A stretch of DNA of 64,000 bases from Streptomyces sp. P3 (lineage in GTDB: Bacteria > Actinomycetota > Actinomycetes > Streptomycetales > Streptomycetaceae): positions 992,001-1,056,000 of the forward strand of contig JAFEKX020000001.1 in the NCBI GenBank assembly GCA_016893485.2, read 5' to 3'. Below, piece by piece: positions 49,080-56,833 of the stretch. The notes under the pieces were generated by a model. It ran no database searches and was not told where the DNA came from. It worked only from the letters and a program-made list of their open reading frames with translations. The position numbers and the translations under genes are program-made. The stretch's first letter is position 1. Every line of letters begins with the position of its first letter.

Positions 49080-49577
49080 TCACCGCCCCCGCTCCAACTC
49101 GGCATACCGTGCGCGCATCCCCTCGCTCGCGGCCGGCCCGGCGGTGAACACATACGCCTCGCTGTCGTCGAGCCGCTTCCCGGTGCGGGCGTCGACCACC
49201 ACGGGCTCGGCCTCCTCGCCCGTCGCCGCGTCGACGAGGATCATCGACCGGTCCTGCGGGTCGAGGTGCCGGTTGCCCCAGGCGGCCAGGGCGACGATCA
49301 CCGGCCGCAGGGAGTACCCCAGCTCGGTGAGGACGTACTCGTGGCGGACCGGGTTCGTCTGGTAGGGCCGACGCTCCAACAGACCATCGCCGACCAGGGT
49401 CTTCAGGCGGGCGGTGAGCATGCTGGTGGAGATGCCCAGACTCTGCTGGAACTGGTCGAAGCGCGTATAGCCGTCGAAGGCGTCATGAAGGATCAGCAGC
49501 GTCCACCACTCACCGACGTGCTGCACCGTCGTCGACAGCGGACACTCCCGGTCCTCCAGTCGGATCCTGCTCGGCAT
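49080..49577 (-). CDS. HxlR-family transcriptional regulator
   Basis: 165 residues, intact. The winged helix has CPLSTTVQHVGEWWTLLILHDAFDGYTRFDQFQQSLGISTSMLTARLKTLVGDGLLERRPYQ, including the conserved N-terminal Cys that in some HxlR proteins senses electrophiles. A C-terminal extension carries DARTGKRLDDSEAYVFTAGP. GGAGG lies 5 bases before ATG 49577. It is divergent from the SnoaL-like and SDR genes across a 45-bp inverted repeat, and probably controls them. Confidence 0.88.
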   Translation of the reverse strand: MPSRIRLEDRECPLSTTVQHVGEWWTLLILHDAFDGYTRFDQFQQSLGISTSMLTARLKTLVGDGLLERRPYQTNPVRHEYVLTELGYSLRPVIVALAAWGNRHLDPQDRSMILVDAATGEEAEPVVVDARTGKRLDDSEAYVFTAGPAASEGMRARYAELERGR

Positions 49578-49590
49578 GGCACCCTCCAGA

Positions 49591-49635
49591 GTTACTGCTA
49601 AAGTGAAAGTCACTGGCTTCTATTTTAGCAGTAAC
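49591..49635. promoter_or_regulatory. HxlR operator: 12-bp inverted repeat
   Basis: GTTACTGCTAAA (49591-49602) and TTTAGCAGTAAC (49624-49635) are perfect inverse copies separated by 21 bases. The AT-rich site stands out against the surrounding GC content and begins 14 bases before the hxlR start. Confidence 0.75.
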
Positions 49636-49804
49636 CAGGGCTGCGCACCGTGAGCGGTCACCGGGAGGTGCACATCGCGCAGCGCGAGCGGCACCGCCCC
49701 GGACCTGGCCGTACGGCCTCCGCGCGGCGACCGGCACCACCCCGACCACGACTCGGACCACGACTCGGGCCACCACCATCCAGCACACATGCGAGGCAGC
49801 AGAC

Positions 49805-50161
49805 ATGACCGGACACCACGACACCGACGATGTCGCCGACCTGCCGGAGGTCGTCAGCCGCTATCTCCGCGCCCACGACGCACGGGACATCCCCACCGCC
49901 GAGACCGCCCTCGCCCCGAGGCCACCGTCACGGACGACGGCCACACCTACGAGGGACAGGCCGCCATCCGGCGCTGGCTGGAGCGGGAGGGCTCCCAGCA
50001 CACGTACACGACCACACCGCTCGGAGCCGAGCGCCACGGCGCGGACGAGTACACCGTGGTCCAGCGCCTCGAAGGCGATTTCCCGGCGGCCAGGTCGACC
50101 TGAGGTTCCGCTTCGCCCTCGACGCGGGCGGCCGGATCAGCCGGCTCGTCATCGCCCCTGA
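49805..50161 (+). CDS. SnoaL-like (NTF2-fold) protein, three frameshifts
   Basis: 119 residues after restoring three lost bases (near 49915, 50088 and 50150). Pieces: LPEVVSRYLRAHDARDIPTAETA, EATVTDDGHTYEGQAAIRRWLEREGSQHTYTTTP and VDLRFRFALDAGGRISRLVIAP. The cone-shaped NTF2 fold binds small hydrophobic ligands; many are unassigned hydratases or isomerases. It begins the HxlR-divergent operon, followed 59 bases later by an SDR gene. Confidence 0.7.
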   Translation: MTGHHDTDDVADLPEVVSRYLRAHDARDIPTAETALAPRPPSRTTATPTRDRPPSGAGWSGRAPSTRTRPHRSEPSATARTSTPWSSASKAISRRPGRPEVPLRPRRGRPDQPARHRP

Positions 50162-50220
50162 CGGCCGCCGACCGGTCACGAAACCCATCGATCCGCCTGC
50201 CCTCAGTCCACGGAGGAAGC

Positions 50221-51062
50221 ATGAAGACCTGGTTCATCACCGGCGGCACCCCGGGCGGCTTCGGCCCGGCCTACGCCGACCTCGCCCTGGAGCGCGGCGA
50301 CAACGTCGTCCTCACCGCCCGCCGCCCGCGGTTGCTCGACGCCTGGGCCCGCCCCACGGCGAGCGGGCACTCGTCCTGCCGCTGGACGTCACCGACGCCG
50401 AGCAGATCCGTACGGCCGTCCGGGCCGCCGAGGAGCGCTTCGGCGGTATCGACGTGCTGGTCAACAACGCCGGGCGGGGCTGGTACGGCTCGGTCGAGGG
50501 CACACCCGACGCCGATGTCAGACGGTCCTTCGAGCTGAACTTCTTCTCCGTCACCGAGGTGCTGCGCGCCGTCCTCCCCGGCATGCGGGCCCGGGGCAGC
50601 GGATGGATCGTCAACATGTCCTCCGTCGCGGGCCTGCGGAGCGCGCCCGGCTTCGGCTACTACAGCGCCGCGAAGTTCGCCGTCGAGGCCCTCACCGAAG
50701 AGCTACGGCGCGAGGTGGCGCCCTTCGGCGTCAACGTGCTGGCCGTCGAACCCGGCGCCTTCCGCACCCGCGCCTACTCCGGCTTCACCGACGAGCCCGT
50801 GTCCGAGACGGTCGACGCCTACCTGCCGTTCGTCGAGTCCGTCCGGGACTCCATGGTCGGCCAGGACGGCACGCAGCCCGGTGATCCCCGCCGAGGAGTG
50901 CGGGCCGTCCTGGACGCGATGGACCAGGACGACCCTCCTCACCGACTCGTCCTCGGCACGGCCGGCTACGACGCCGTCCACGACCAACTGACCCACATGA
51001 TCGCGGAGTTGCGCACCTACGAAGCGGTCTCACGGAGCGCGGACTTCCCTCCCGGGCCGTAG
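50221..51062 (+). CDS. SDR-family oxidoreductase, one frameshift
   Basis: 280 residues after restoring one base near 50330. NAD(P) motif TGGTPGGFG at residues 7-15 is a variant of TGxxxGxG. VNNAGRGWYG, the catalytic Ser in VNMSSVAGLRSAPG and YYSAAKFAVE follow, and VLAVEPGAFRTRAYSGF is typical of classical SDRs acting on ketones. Part of the operon divergent from hxlR. Confidence 0.87.
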
Positions 51063-51503
51063 GGAGAGCGCGGGGTGTTTCCCTCGCTCACCGATGGCGA
51101 TCGTGTGGTCCCGGCCTGCACTGTTCCTCGACGGCCGGCCTCCGATCGGGAACGCGCGCAGCCTCGACTCCGGCGCCCGGTAGTCCGCGAGCCACGGCAT
51201 CCGGCGGTCTTCGGCCGATGAGTGCCGCGTCCTTGCCGGGCCAAGGGCCAGTCGCCCGGAGCCGTCAGGCCCCGTCGGCGATGCGACGTCCCGGCCGTCC
51301 CACTCATCGGCGGACGGGGGCTCGTTTCTCTTGACCGCGGCCCGGAGCATGCCGGCGCGGCCGGAACCACAACAAGCCCTCGGCGCAGCGACTTTGGGCG
51401 CGCGGGCACCCCGGCGGCGAATGTCCCGTACGCCTCGGCCTGCTCGTCCGTCCGCAACGCGGGCTGCGCGAACGCGACTTCGCTCCGGCGGCCTCAACCA
51501 CCC
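51063..51503. other. Intergenic stretch without a supported gene
   Basis: About 440 bases between converging SDR and TetR genes. No frame has a convincing start or domain. On the minus strand near 51420-51490 the residues LRTDEQAEAYGTFAAGVP weakly recall the N-terminus of Tn3-type transposases (DUF4158), too short to call. Confidence 0.4.
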
Positions 51504-52064
51504 TCACCCGTCCGCGACTTGTCGCCGGAGGCCGTCGAGGATGACGTTCATCAGAGGCCGTGCCGTCGACTCCCATTCGTCCCGGTCCACTCGACCGAGA
51601 TAGGCGATGAGCAGCAGGACCCCTCGGGCGTCCACATCCGTGCGGAGGGAACCGGCCGCCTTTCCGGCGTCCAACAGGTGGGCGAGGGCGCCTTCGATGG
51701 GGTTCTGGCTGTGGTCGACGAGGTCCTGCCATGCCGCCGGCTCCAGCGCGGCCAGGACGCCGTACTTGATCTCGGCGTAGTCGATCACCCGGTCGAGCCA
51801 GTGCCGTAGGGCCTCCACGGGCTCGTGTTCGGCCAGCAGGGCGGGGGCGGCGGTCACGAGTTCCTCGACGTCGTGCCGGTAGACCTCGGCGAGGAGGGCT
51901 TCACGGTTGGGGAAGTTCCGGTAGAGGGTTCCCTGTCCTACTCCGGCGCGCTTGGCGATCTCGTTGAGGTGGACGTCGTGGGACTCGGCGAGGGCCGCGC
52001 GGGCGGCTTCGACGATGCGGATCCGGTTCCGCGCCGCGTCCGGACGGCGTGCTGGCGCGTTCAT
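51504..52064 (-). CDS. TetR-family regulator
   Basis: 186 residues, intact. N-terminal helix-turn-helix: RIRIVEAARAALAESHDVHLNEIAKRAGVGQGTLYRNFPNREALLAEVYRHDVEEL; the rest is the all-helical ligand domain (TetR_C, SBP-like DARGVLLLIAYLGRVD). GAGGAGAG lies before ATG 52064. It is divergent from an SDR gene across two GGACACGTGTCC palindromes and very likely represses both. Confidence 0.9.
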   Translation of the reverse strand: MNAPARRPDAARNRIRIVEAARAALAESHDVHLNEIAKRAGVGQGTLYRNFPNREALLAEVYRHDVEELVTAAPALLAEHEPVEALRHWLDRVIDYAEIKYGVLAALEPAAWQDLVDHSQNPIEGALAHLLDAGKAAGSLRTDVDARGVLLLIAYLGRVDRDEWESTARPLMNVILDGLRRQVADG

Positions 52065-52092
52065 GGGTCTCTCCTCGTGTTCCGGGCCCGAC

Positions 52093-52144
52093 AAGTGGAC
52101 ACGTGTCCGGTAGGGTGGATGACTCAGCGGACACGTGTCCACTT
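52093..52144. promoter_or_regulatory. Paired TetR operators in mirror arrangement
   Basis: GGACACGTGTCC occurs at 52097-52108 and 52129-52140, each a perfect 12-bp palindrome, 32 bases apart on centre (three helical turns). The flanks extend the match so that 52093-52109 and 52128-52144 are 17-bp perfect inverse copies. The second lies 16 bases before the SDR start. Confidence 0.8.
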
Positions 52145-52159
52145 TATCGGGAGGCAGCA

Positions 52160-52898
52160 GTGCTTTCGCTACACGACAAGACCATCGCCATCACCGGAGC
52201 GAGCGGCGGCATCGGCGAGGCCACGGCGCGTCTGCTCGCCCGGCGCGGCGCCGCGGTCGTCCTCGCGGCCCGCCGCGGCGAACGCGTCGACGCCATAGCG
52301 CGGGACATCCGGGAGGAGGGGGCCGGGCAGCGACCTGCGTCGTCGACGTCACCAAGTCCGAGGACCTACGGCGCCTCGTGTCCACCACGGTCGACGAGTA
52401 CGGCCGGATCGACGTACTGGTGAACAACGCGGGCGTCGCCCCCATCAGCCCGCTGGCCGACCTCGACACCGAGGGCTGGTCTGCCATGATCGACGTCAAC
52501 CTCCGCGGCATGCTCAACTGCGTCGCCGCCGCGCTGCCCGTCTTCCACGAACAGGGATCGGGCCACCTGGTCAGCATCGTCTCCGTGGCCGGCCTGACCA
52601 CGTCCCCTCGATGGCCGTCTACGCCGCGACCAAGAACGCGGTGCGCACGGTCCACGAAGGCCTGCGCAAGGAGTCGACCGACGGGGTGGTGCGGACGACA
52701 GCCATCTCGCCGGGCTACGTCCGCACCGAGCTCGCCGACTCCATGACGGACCCGCGCATCCGCGACGTGACACGCAAGAACATGGACGCCAGGGGCATCT
52801 CCCCGGAGGCGGTCGCCCGCGCGGTGGCCTTCGCCGTCGAGCAGCCCCAGGACGTCGAGATCGGCGAGATCAACGTCCGCCCTACCGTCCAGGGATGA
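52160..52898 (+). CDS. SDR-family oxidoreductase, two frameshifts
   Basis: 246 residues after restoring bases near 52325 and 52606. ITGASGGIGEATARLLARRGA at residues 10-30, VNNAGVAPISPLADLD, the catalytic Ser in LVSIVSVAGL, YAATKNAVRTVHEGLRKE and ISPGYVRTELADS. Classical SDR, NADP-preferring by the Arg residues after the first loop. GTG 52160 has GGAGG at 6 bases. Expected target of the divergent TetR. Confidence 0.88.
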
Positions 52899-53242
52899 CC
52901 CGCCTGTCACTGGTCAGTTGAGACGGCGGTCGGCTGTTTGCGGGCAAGGCGTTCAGAACTCCCCTCGTCGCGTGCGTAGTTGGGATTGAGTTTCAGCAAC
53001 GCGACTACAGCGCGACCCGGTTCGCGTACCGCGGGGACCGCGAAGGACAGAGCGAGCGCGGGCCAGTGCCATCGGCCGGCGCGGGCCGGGTGTCGCGCGG
53101 CGGGGTCCTGCGTGACGTCGGCCAGTCTGACCGCCACCCGGCCCAAGAGCCGCGCCAGCGAGGGAAGTTGCCTCATGTCCGGCACCTTCCTGAGCCCAGA
53201 CGGGCGGCGGGCACGGCTCCGCGCACCGAGCGCTCCCGCGCT
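52899..53242. other. Region without a supported gene
   Basis: An open frame on the minus strand (52907-53176) reads MRQLPSLARLLGRVAVRLAD and continues to LLKLNPNYARDEGSSERLA. It has no recognised domain and no clear ribosome binding site. It follows the folD remnant and may be degenerate sequence. Confidence 0.35.
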
Positions 53243-53269
53243 CATGCGGGCACAGCCTCGGACTCGGCG

Positions 53270-53450
53270 TTCCACTCGGCCGCTCGGGTGTGTGGACCAT
53301 CAGCATGGCGATGGTCATGGGGCCGACCCCCGGTGCGGGGTGATGCGGCTGGCGATGCCGTCGAGTTCGGCGGCGCGGAAGTCGGGTGGGGCGGTGGATG
53401 CCGACGTCGATGACGGTGGTGCCGGGCTTGACGTGGGTTCGGGACTTGGC
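53270..53450 (-). pseudogene. folD C-terminal remnant
   Basis: The minus strand carries VKPGTTVIDVGIHR, then in other frames DFRAAELDGIASRITPHRGG and GPMTIAMLMVHT, in the order found at the C-terminus of methylenetetrahydrofolate dehydrogenase/cyclohydrolase. The substrate-binding and catalytic N-terminal domain is missing, and the remaining part shifts frame twice. A second, decayed copy of folD is the likeliest origin. Confidence 0.6.
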
Positions 53451-53818
53451 GAGCCTCGTACGGCGCTTTTCGACACTCGCCTCGTACGACGGTCTCCGGC
53501 GCCGAAGAACTTCCTGGACGCTGCGGCCTACCCGGGAAACCCTGGCCCGCCGCCGACGACCCTCCGCTCCTCGCAGCCCAACTCCGCTCGGCCTACATCC
53601 CGTTGGGCCCCCTGCGCACCGACCGTTCCGGCGCCTCCTCGCTCCCGATCAGGGCCAGGTTCACCAACTGCCGTTACCAGCGGAAGAGTTGGCGCAACTC
53701 GGCTCAACAGCCACATGATCGACGACCGTATCCCCTTCCACCTCGCACCCCAGCGCACCGATCGCCCCCAATCAGGGCAAAGCCCCTGGTCAGAGCGCCG
53801 ACGCTAGGCAAGCCCCGC

Positions 53819-53834
53819 CCTACACGCTGTAAGG
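53819..53834. promoter_or_regulatory. BlaI-box-like repeat upstream of the BlaI-family gene
   Basis: CCTACA-CGC-TGTAAGG, nearly a perfect inverted repeat (one extra A), ends 9 bases before the regulator start. Matches the elements at 42770-42807 in spacing and half-site, which suggests autoregulation. Confidence 0.6.
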
Positions 53835-53842
53835 TGGCGCTC

Positions 53843-54220
53843 ATGGCTGGCACAGACCCGCGGACCCGGGCCGAGCGGCGCAGCGCCGGTGCGTTGGAGA
53901 GCGAGGTCCTCGCCTCGCTGTGGGCGACCGACCGCCCTCTGACACCGGCCGAGATCCAGTCCGGGATCGACGGACCCCTCGCGTACAACACCGTGCACAC
54001 GATCCTCAAGCGGCTCTACGACAAGGGGCTCGTCCTGCGGGACGCGGAGGGGCGGCGCGGCGCGTACCGGCCGGCGAAGAACGCGGCCGAGTCGACCGCC
54101 CAGGCGATGCTCGAGGCGTTGGACCGGGGGCCGGATCCGATCGGTGCGCTCCAGCAGTTCGTGACCGGCCTGAGCCCCGAGGAGGAGCGAGCCCTGCGCG
54201 ATCTGCTCGCCGGAGGGTGA
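53843..54220 (+). CDS. BlaI/MecI/CopY-family repressor
   Basis: 125 residues, intact. Winged helix: ALESEVLASLWATDRPLTPAEIQSGIDGPLAYNTVHTILKRLYDKGLVLRDAEGRRGAYRPAK, with the typical TVHTILKRLxxKGL recognition helix. C-terminal dimerisation helix LQQFVTGLSPEEERALRDLLAG. No adjacent BlaR-type protease receptor, so the signal route is unknown. A CTACA/TGTA repeat overlaps its promoter; similar repeats precede the PAP2 pair and the glycosyltransferase, making these candidate targets. Confidence 0.88.
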   Translation: MAGTDPRTRAERRSAGALESEVLASLWATDRPLTPAEIQSGIDGPLAYNTVHTILKRLYDKGLVLRDAEGRRGAYRPAKNAAESTAQAMLEALDRGPDPIGALQQFVTGLSPEEERALRDLLAGG

Positions 54221-54318
54221 GCGGCGTGGGGTGAACGTCGGGTCGTTCTCGTGGTGCGGGACTCGACAGCGAGGTCGGTCCCAGCGAGTACCAGAACCGC
54301 GACCGCACCCCCGTCCCG

Positions 54319-55086
54319 TCAGCGACCCCGAGGCTTTCCGCGCTTGGCGCCCTTTGCCCCGCCGGAGGCACCGCGGGGGTTCTTGCCGGTCGACTTGCCG
54401 CCCGCTTTCCCTGCCGCAGGCTTGCGCTTCCCGGCGGGCTCGGGGCGCTTCGCCTTGGTCTTCGGCTGCGGGGGCGTCGGGGTACGGCCGCGCGTGCTGT
54501 TGACCGTGCGGCCGCGCACGATGCCGATGAAGTCCTCGACGAGGTCGGTGGTCGCGTCCTCGGGCCAGGACAGGGCGACGTCCGACTGGGGGCGTCGAGG
54601 ACCGTCCGGTAGGTGAGGTCCTTGCGGTGGTGCAGGCGGGCCAGGGACTGGGGACGTAGAGGATGCCGATGCCCGACGCCACGTGTTCGATGGCGTCCTC
54701 GGTGGTCGCGGGACGCTCGAACGCGGGCTCCCCGGCGGCTGTTCCCAGCCGAGGACGTCGTCGAGGGGTGCAGGACGACCTCGTCGGCGAGTTCGTCGAG
54801 GGACACCTCTTCGGCCGCCGTGACGACATGGTCCTTCGGGGCCACCACGACGGTCGCCTCGGTGTAGAGGGGGATCGCGCTGAGGACCGTACGGTCGACC
54901 GGCAGTCGTACGAGCCCTGCGTCGGCCTCGCCGCGCCGCAGCACGTCGGACGCGTCGGCGGCCGGGACCGGTACGAGGGTCAGGGGACGTCGGGCAGGCG
55001 CTCGTTCCAGATCCGCACCCACTTGGCGGGCGTCACCCCGGGGACGTACGCGAGCCGGAACGTGGGGATGCTTCCGAGCCTGTCAC
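54319..55086 (-). CDS. LysR-type effector-binding domain protein with Lys/Gly-rich tail and no DNA-binding domain
   Basis: About 255 residues with at least four indels (near 55070, 55000, 54760, 54655, 54590). Reconstructed blocks: PTFRLAYVPGVTPAKWVRIWNERLPDVP, LTLVPVPAADASDVLRRGEADAGLVRLP, AIPLYTEATVVVAPKDHVV, FERPATTEDAIEHVASGIGILYVP, SLARLHHRKDLTYRTVLD and IVRGRTVNSTRGR. The tail is rich in Lys, Gly and Pro (KPAAGKAGGKSTGKNPRG). The gap to the divergent DUF5997 gene is only 58 bases, so a winged-helix domain has no room. The basic tail may contact nucleic acid. Conserved next to DUF5997 in streptomycetes, from memory. Confidence 0.72.
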
Positions 55087-55144
55087 CCCGCAAGGTTACC
55101 CGCCGTGGTCGGAGGTCTCGAACGCGGTCGATACTCTTGACGGT

Positions 55145-55537
55145 ATGAAGTCGCACCAGACCACCCAGACCATGAAGCCCGCCACGGCGGCGAAGAAGCT
55201 GGGTGTGTACCTCGAGGCCACCCCCGCCGAGTTCCAGAAGGGTGACGTCTCCCGCGCCGAGCTGAACGAGCTGCAGGCCAACCCGCCCGAGTGGCTGCGC
55301 GAGCTGCGCGCCAACGGCCCGCACCCGCGCCCGGTCGTCGCCGCCAAGCTCGGCGTCTCCATCGCCGGTCTCGCCCGCGGCGGGATCACCGAGCCCCTCA
55401 CCACCGAGCAGATCGACGCGCTGAAGACGGCCGGCCCCGAGTGGCTGGAGAAGGAGCGCGCCACCCAGGCCGAGGTCCGCAAGGAAGCCGAGCGGATCAA
55501 GAACAAGAAGAGCGCCGAGAACGCCGACAACAGCTGA
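55145..55537 (+). CDS. DUF5997 family protein
   Basis: 130 residues, intact: MKPATAAKKLGVYLEATPAEFQKGDVSRAELNELQANPPEWLRELRANGPHPRPVVAAKLGVSIAGLARGG, then helical TTEQIDALKTAGPEWLEKE and a Lys-rich end. The repeated LGV..A.P/LGVSIAGLARG blocks suggest a DNA- or nucleotide-interacting helical fold, but function is unknown. Divergent from the LysR-effector-domain protein, a pairing I recall in other Streptomyces. Confidence 0.85.
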   Translation: MKSHQTTQTMKPATAAKKLGVYLEATPAEFQKGDVSRAELNELQANPPEWLRELRANGPHPRPVVAAKLGVSIAGLARGGITEPLTTEQIDALKTAGPEWLEKERATQAEVRKEAERIKNKKSAENADNS

Positions 55538-55577
55538 CGGCTGCGGGACCGGAGCGTTCAGGACGGAGATCCACGCG

Positions 55578-56351
55578 GTGACGGACGGCCCGGCCGGCAC
55601 GGGGAAAGCCCCGGCGATGTACCGGAAGGTCGCGGCCGACCTCGGCCGGGAGATCGGCGAGGGCCGCTACGGCTCCGGCGGCCGGCTGCCCGCCGAGGGT
55701 GAACTCGCCGAGCGCTACGGCGTCTCCCGGGGCACGGTCCGCCAGGCGATGGCCCTTCTGCGCACCGAGGGCCTGATCGCCTCGCGGCGCGGTACCCGAC
55801 GGGTCGTGATCGGCTCGCCCCGGCCGCAGAGCTTCGGCGAACTCCTCAGCTTCACCCGCTGGGCGCGCTCGACGGGCGAGGAGCCCGGCGGCCGGATCGT
55901 CACCGTGCAGACCCGCCCCGCAGACCCGACCGAGCGCGAGCAGCTGCGGCTGGCGGCGGGGGCCGAGGTCTACGAGGTGCGGCGGCTGCGCACCCTCTCG
56001 GGGCGCCCGGTGATGATCGAGCGGACCGTATACCCGCCCGCCGTGGGCGAGTTGATCGCCGCGCTGCCGCCCGACACCGTGTCGCACACCGTCGCCCTTG
56101 AGGAGTCGGGTGTGCTGATCGCGGACGCCCAGCACACGATCGACCTGTGCCGGGCCGACGAGGAGGACGCCCGGCTGCTCGGCTGCCGGCCCGGCGATCC
56201 GCTGCTGCGGGAGCGCCGGTGCAGCACCGATCCGGCGGGCACCCCGGTCGAATGGTCCGAGGACCGGTATCTACCGGAGACGGTGGCGTTCACCGTGCAC
56301 AGCTCGGCCGCGGCCGGTTCGCTGGCCCGCCGCCCGGCCGACGACGCCTGA
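55578..56351 (+). CDS. GntR/HutC-family regulator with UTRA domain
   Basis: 257 residues, intact. N-terminal winged helix (about 12-80): YRKVAADLGREIGEGRYGSGGRLPAEGELAERYGVSRGTVRQAMALLRTEGLIASRRGTRRVV. UTRA ligand domain (about 95-245) with YEVRRLRTLSGRPVMIERTVYP and WSEDRYLPETVAFTVH. It converges on the phosphonate-oxidation genes with 2 bases between stops, and is the obvious candidate to control them via the repeat at 58030-58047. GTG 55578 chosen; no strong Shine-Dalgarno sequence. Confidence 0.88.
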   Translation: MTDGPAGTGKAPAMYRKVAADLGREIGEGRYGSGGRLPAEGELAERYGVSRGTVRQAMALLRTEGLIASRRGTRRVVIGSPRPQSFGELLSFTRWARSTGEEPGGRIVTVQTRPADPTEREQLRLAAGAEVYEVRRLRTLSGRPVMIERTVYPPAVGELIAALPPDTVSHTVALEESGVLIADAQHTIDLCRADEEDARLLGCRPGDPLLRERRCSTDPAGTPVEWSEDRYLPETVAFTVHSSAAAGSLARRPADDA

Positions 56352-56353
56352 CC

Positions 56354-56833
56354 TCAGGCGGTCCGCAGCAGGGCCGTGAGCAGCGGCCGGAAGTGTGCGA
56401 AGTCCGGGGTCGGCGCCTCAGGGTCCTTGCCCTCGTCGTCCCAGCGGCGCACCGCGACCCCGTCGGCCGCGTAGGGATTCGCCTCGTACGCGGCGACCTC
56501 GGCCTCGGACATCGGGCCGCCCTGCACCTCCAGCGTGTACACCGACGCCTGGGAGAGCCGGTCGAAGTAGCCCGGTTCGACCGCGCACAGATACCGCTTG
56601 GCCGCCACGTGCAGCCGGATCGGCTCGGTGACCTCGGGTCCGAACCACTCGGCCAGCCGGTCCGCCCCGGTGTGACTGTGCCGGTTGTCGTTACCCTCCA
56701 TCAACTCCTCGCCGCTGACCGGCCCGTGGAAGTGCCCGAGGTCGTGCAGCAGCGCGGCGGCGACCAACGCGTCGGGGGCACCGGCCTGTTCGGCACACGC
56801 GGCCGCCTGCAGCATGTGCTGGGCCATCGTCAC
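56354..56833 (-). CDS. tmpB: PhnZ/TmpB-like HD-domain mixed-valent di-iron oxygenase
   Basis: 159 residues, intact. Iron ligands of the PhnZ family are all visible: LLHDLGHFHGP (His-Asp and His), RHSHTGADRL (His) and LHVAAKRYL, whose HVAAK spacing matches the His and Lys of PhnZ, with a later Asp in RRWDDEG. Such enzymes cleave the C-P bond of 1-hydroxy-phosphonates using O2, releasing phosphate. The start GTG overlaps the stop of the upstream hydroxylase (GTGA), so both are made together; ATG 56827 is an alternative. TmpB naming is by analogy with the trimethylaminoethylphosphonate pathway. Confidence 0.8.
   Translation of the reverse strand: MTMAQHMLQAAACAEQAGAPDALVAAALLHDLGHFHGPVSGEELMEGNDNRHSHTGADRLAEWFGPEVTEPIRLHVAAKRYLCAVEPGYFDRLSQASVYTLEVQGGPMSEAEVAAYEANPYAADGVAVRRWDDEGKDPEAPTPDFAHFRPLLTALLRTA

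Noticed and set aside
51420..51490. Possible Tn3-type transposase N-terminus (LRTDEQAEAYGTFAAGVP)
   Set aside because: Only about 20 residues of weak resemblance, with no inverted repeats or further transposase sequence.
52907..53176. Minus-strand frame of about 89 codons after the folD remnant
   Set aside because: No clear ribosome binding site, family or operon context; may be degenerate sequence.
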